From contig NZ_LVEN01000027.1 in NCBI RefSeq assembly GCF_001686925.1, forward strand, positions 248,001-312,000: a stretch of DNA of 64,000 bases, in the 5' to 3' direction. Shown one piece after another: positions 62,505 through 64,000 of the stretch. Position 1 is the stretch's first letter. Each line of letters begins with the position of its first letter. The stretch comes from Flavobacterium piscis (GTDB taxonomy: Bacteria; Bacteroidota; Bacteroidia; Flavobacteriales; Flavobacteriaceae). The notes beneath the pieces are model-generated. The model worked only from the letters and a program-made list of their open reading frames with translations, was not told the DNA's origin and made no database searches. A program made the position numbers and the translations under genes.

Positions 62505-62939
62505 TTAAAAATTACTATACAACAATTGCAGCGTATGAAAATCAGAAGATCCATCGAAATATTTATCTAATACTTCTTCAAATATGGGTTCCGAATTTTG
62601 AACGCTGGCAAACAAAGTCATACACGATTGTAATTTTTCATTATCAGGATTTCCAAAAATATCTTCAGCCGTTTTTTCGTCTGTTTTGATTAATTCGGCC
62701 GTAATTTCGATAAGATGTTTCCCCAGAATGGGATGTTCAAGAAAAGCGATTGCTTCATCGGCATTTTTAATTTCGTAGAATTTTGAGGTATCACAAGAGC
62801 CAAGCCCTTTTATCTGCGGAAAAATAAACCACATCCACGGAGATTCTTTTTTACCTTTTTTAATTTCTGAAAGTGCAGACAGGTATAATTTATTTTGCGC
62901 GTCAAGAAAACGAACCAACTCTTTATTATTGTAAGCCAT
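62505..62939 (-). CDS. DUF1810 family protein
   Basis: 144 residues. LVRFLDAQNKLYLSALSEIKKGKKESPWMWFIFPQIKGLG at the start and FEEVLDKYFDGSSDFHTLQLL at the end are the conserved blocks I associate with DUF1810, a small soluble family of unsettled function. No signal peptide. It stands alone between a metal locus and a repeat field and gives no clue to a partner. Confidence 0.8.
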   Translation of the reverse strand: MAYNNKELVRFLDAQNKLYLSALSEIKKGKKESPWMWFIFPQIKGLGSCDTSKFYEIKNADEAIAFLEHPILGKHLIEITAELIKTDEKTAEDIFGNPDNEKLQSCMTLFASVQNSEPIFEEVLDKYFDGSSDFHTLQLLYSNF

Positions 62940-63117
62940 TATGTACTGATTTTATTTGGGGCAATCAGGTCGTAAAACTACTGAAAATAAATAAAGTGAA
63001 GTATTCTGAAAGTTTTTTTTACGTCTGTTTTTTTCTATATATTAAGCGGGAAATTATCTGTAGTATTTATCGGAAATTTTGGCTGATTTGAGAGAAATTT
63101 TTGTTTTAGAAGTAAAG

Positions 63118-63430
63118 AAAATAATCTCGCGCAATCCCGATAGCTATCGGCAGCAAAGGCGCAGAGTTTTTTATTTGATTCTTTTTAAGTTTTTTAACTT
63201 GGCGCCTTTGCGTCTTTGCGCGAAATTGTAGACGTATATAGAATGCAAAAAAATAATCTCGCAATCCCGATAGTTATCGGGAGCAAAGGCGCAAAGTTTT
63301 TATTTGATTCTTTTTAAGTTTTTTAACTTGGCGCCTTTGCGTCTTTGCGCGAGATTTAGGCGTATATAGAATGCAAAAAAATAATAATCTCGCAATCCCG
63401 ATGATTATCGAGAGTAAAGTCGCTAAGTTT
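63118..63430. repeat. About 131-bp tandem array of a palindromic repeat
   Basis: Two nearly identical units begin at 63121 (ATAATCTCGC) and 63253, and a diverged third at 63384; the period is 131-132 bp. Each unit is itself palindromic (GCAAAGGCGCAGAG paired with GGCGCCTTTGCGTCTTTGCG). Each also contains an extra small palindrome, ATCCCGATAGCTATCGG or variant, near its left end. Confidence 0.9.
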
Positions 63431-63778
63431 TTATTTTAATTTGATTTAGAATTTTGAATCATTTTTAATCCTTTAATCTGTGGCAAAATAAAACTTTGCG
63501 ATCTTTGCGAAAAACCTTTGCGACCTTTGCGGTTAAGAAAAATCCAATAATACTAAACTTCTAATAATATAAAATGTTTTCACATTATTATTCCTGTTAA
63601 GAAAGCTATTTTTTGTTACATATCCCGGAAATGGTGAGAGATCTTGTTATAATATTTCTATTTTTACTAATAGAGTTTCATTATCTGCTTAGATAATAAT
63701 TGATTTTTTGATTTGACATTAGTTTTAAAAAATGTCAATTTCTGTAAACGGGCGTTCTGTCCAATAAAAAAATAAAAT
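63431..63778. repeat. Repeat remnant and spacer before the last gene
   Basis: TTTAATCCTTTAATCTGTGGCAAAA then AAACTTTGCGATCTTTGCGAAAAACC and CTTTGCGGTTAAGAAA belong to the CTTTGCG repeat family seen at 8399 and 55599. From about 63545 to 63778 I see no gene and no clear promoter. Confidence 0.6.
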
Positions 63779-64000
63779 ATGAAAATAGGATTAATCGGAT
63801 TTGGAAAAACTGGAAAATCAGTAGCATCAATACTACTTGAAAACAAGAAATTTTGCCTGGAATGGGTTTTAAGACAAAGTACTGTTTTAGAACACAGATC
63901 AGTTCCCGAATTTTTTGGAATTCAGTCAGACGAACCCGGATTAATTTATTCCAGTTCAAAAACTACGATGGAAGAGTTGTTAGACAAACACCCGGTTGAT
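63779..64000 (+). CDS. NAD(P)-binding oxidoreductase, DapB-like N-terminus (truncated by window end)
   Basis: 74 codons from ATG 63779 remain open to the last base. MKIGLIGFGKTGKSVASILL is a Rossmann dinucleotide-binding motif (GxGxxG), followed by WVLRQS and TTMEELLDKHPVD, resembling the start of dihydrodipicolinate reductase-like proteins. Lysine-pathway DapB itself, a DapB-like paralogue or another small Rossmann dehydrogenase are all possible because the catalytic half is missing. Confidence 0.6.
   Translation, partial: MKIGLIGFGKTGKSVASILLENKKFCLEWVLRQSTVLEHRSVPEFFGIQSDEPGLIYSSSKTTMEELLDKHPVD

Noticed and set aside
63118..63430. CRISPR array
   Set aside because: Repeats are tandem units of about 131 bp without unique spacers and no cas gene is near.

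Overview
The window reads as chromosomal DNA of a Flavobacterium-like member of the Bacteroidota. The evidence is the AT-rich composition, several SusC/SusD pairs, FecI/FecR-type regulation, promoter boxes of the Bacteroidota type (TAnnTTTG), sparse Shine-Dalgarno signals, and intergenic spaces filled with short palindromic repeats. I saw no rRNA, tRNA, CRISPR array, transposase or prophage gene. Both ends cut genes: a hybrid kinase at the left, and a Rossmann-fold oxidoreductase at the right.

Layout. (1) 3-2357: signalling cluster with a hybrid-kinase receiver end, a stand-alone receiver, CheR and a receiver-less CheB. (2) 2545-4450: two outer-membrane barrel proteins on the minus strand. 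(3) 4769-13346: a metal-resistance block with a small exported Cys/His-rich protein, a CzcA-type RND pump, a TolC-type channel, a membrane-fusion lipoprotein and a Zn/Cd-type P1B ATPase. (4) 13417-15223: a GNAT, tautomerase and VOC trio on the minus strand. (5) 15593-24928 (minus strand): ECF sigma, FecR anti-sigma, STN-containing SusC, SusD, a third surface lipoprotein, and a di-heme cytochrome c peroxidase. (6) 25682-55570: a large galactose-centred glycan region. It holds a GH27/GH36-like enzyme, a sialate O-acetylesterase, GH36, a GntR regulator, an SSS symporter, SusC/SusD, a GH2 enzyme with an F5/8C module, GH95, a DUF5107-TPR protein, an MFS sugar porter, an AraC regulator, an aldose 1-epimerase and a retaining-type GH97. 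(7) 55732-62356 (minus strand): a TonB-dependent receptor with an ABC exporter (ATPase plus two DUF3526-like permeases) and a second small Cys/His-rich exported protein. (8) DUF1810, a tandem repeat block, and a truncated oxidoreductase.

How the parts work together. In the glycan region, exported enzymes would strip alpha-galactose, fucose or L-galactose, and acetyl groups. SusC/SusD would import oligosaccharides, the SSS and MFS porters would carry released sugars across the inner membrane, and GalM would supply the usable anomer. GntR and AraC regulators would sense the sugars. Two transcription units of this region share an unusual tandem AGTAT motif near their promoters. The sigma/FecR/STN-SusC unit is a classical trans-envelope signalling system. 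The metal block combines envelope-spanning efflux with inner-membrane efflux.

The most unusual structure is the repeat content. There are nested palindromic elements, a ~131-bp tandem array whose units all carry the same small palindromic insertion, and repeat sequence that has become protein-coding at the ends of czcA, the tolC-like gene, possibly the fusion-protein gene, and one ABC permease gene.
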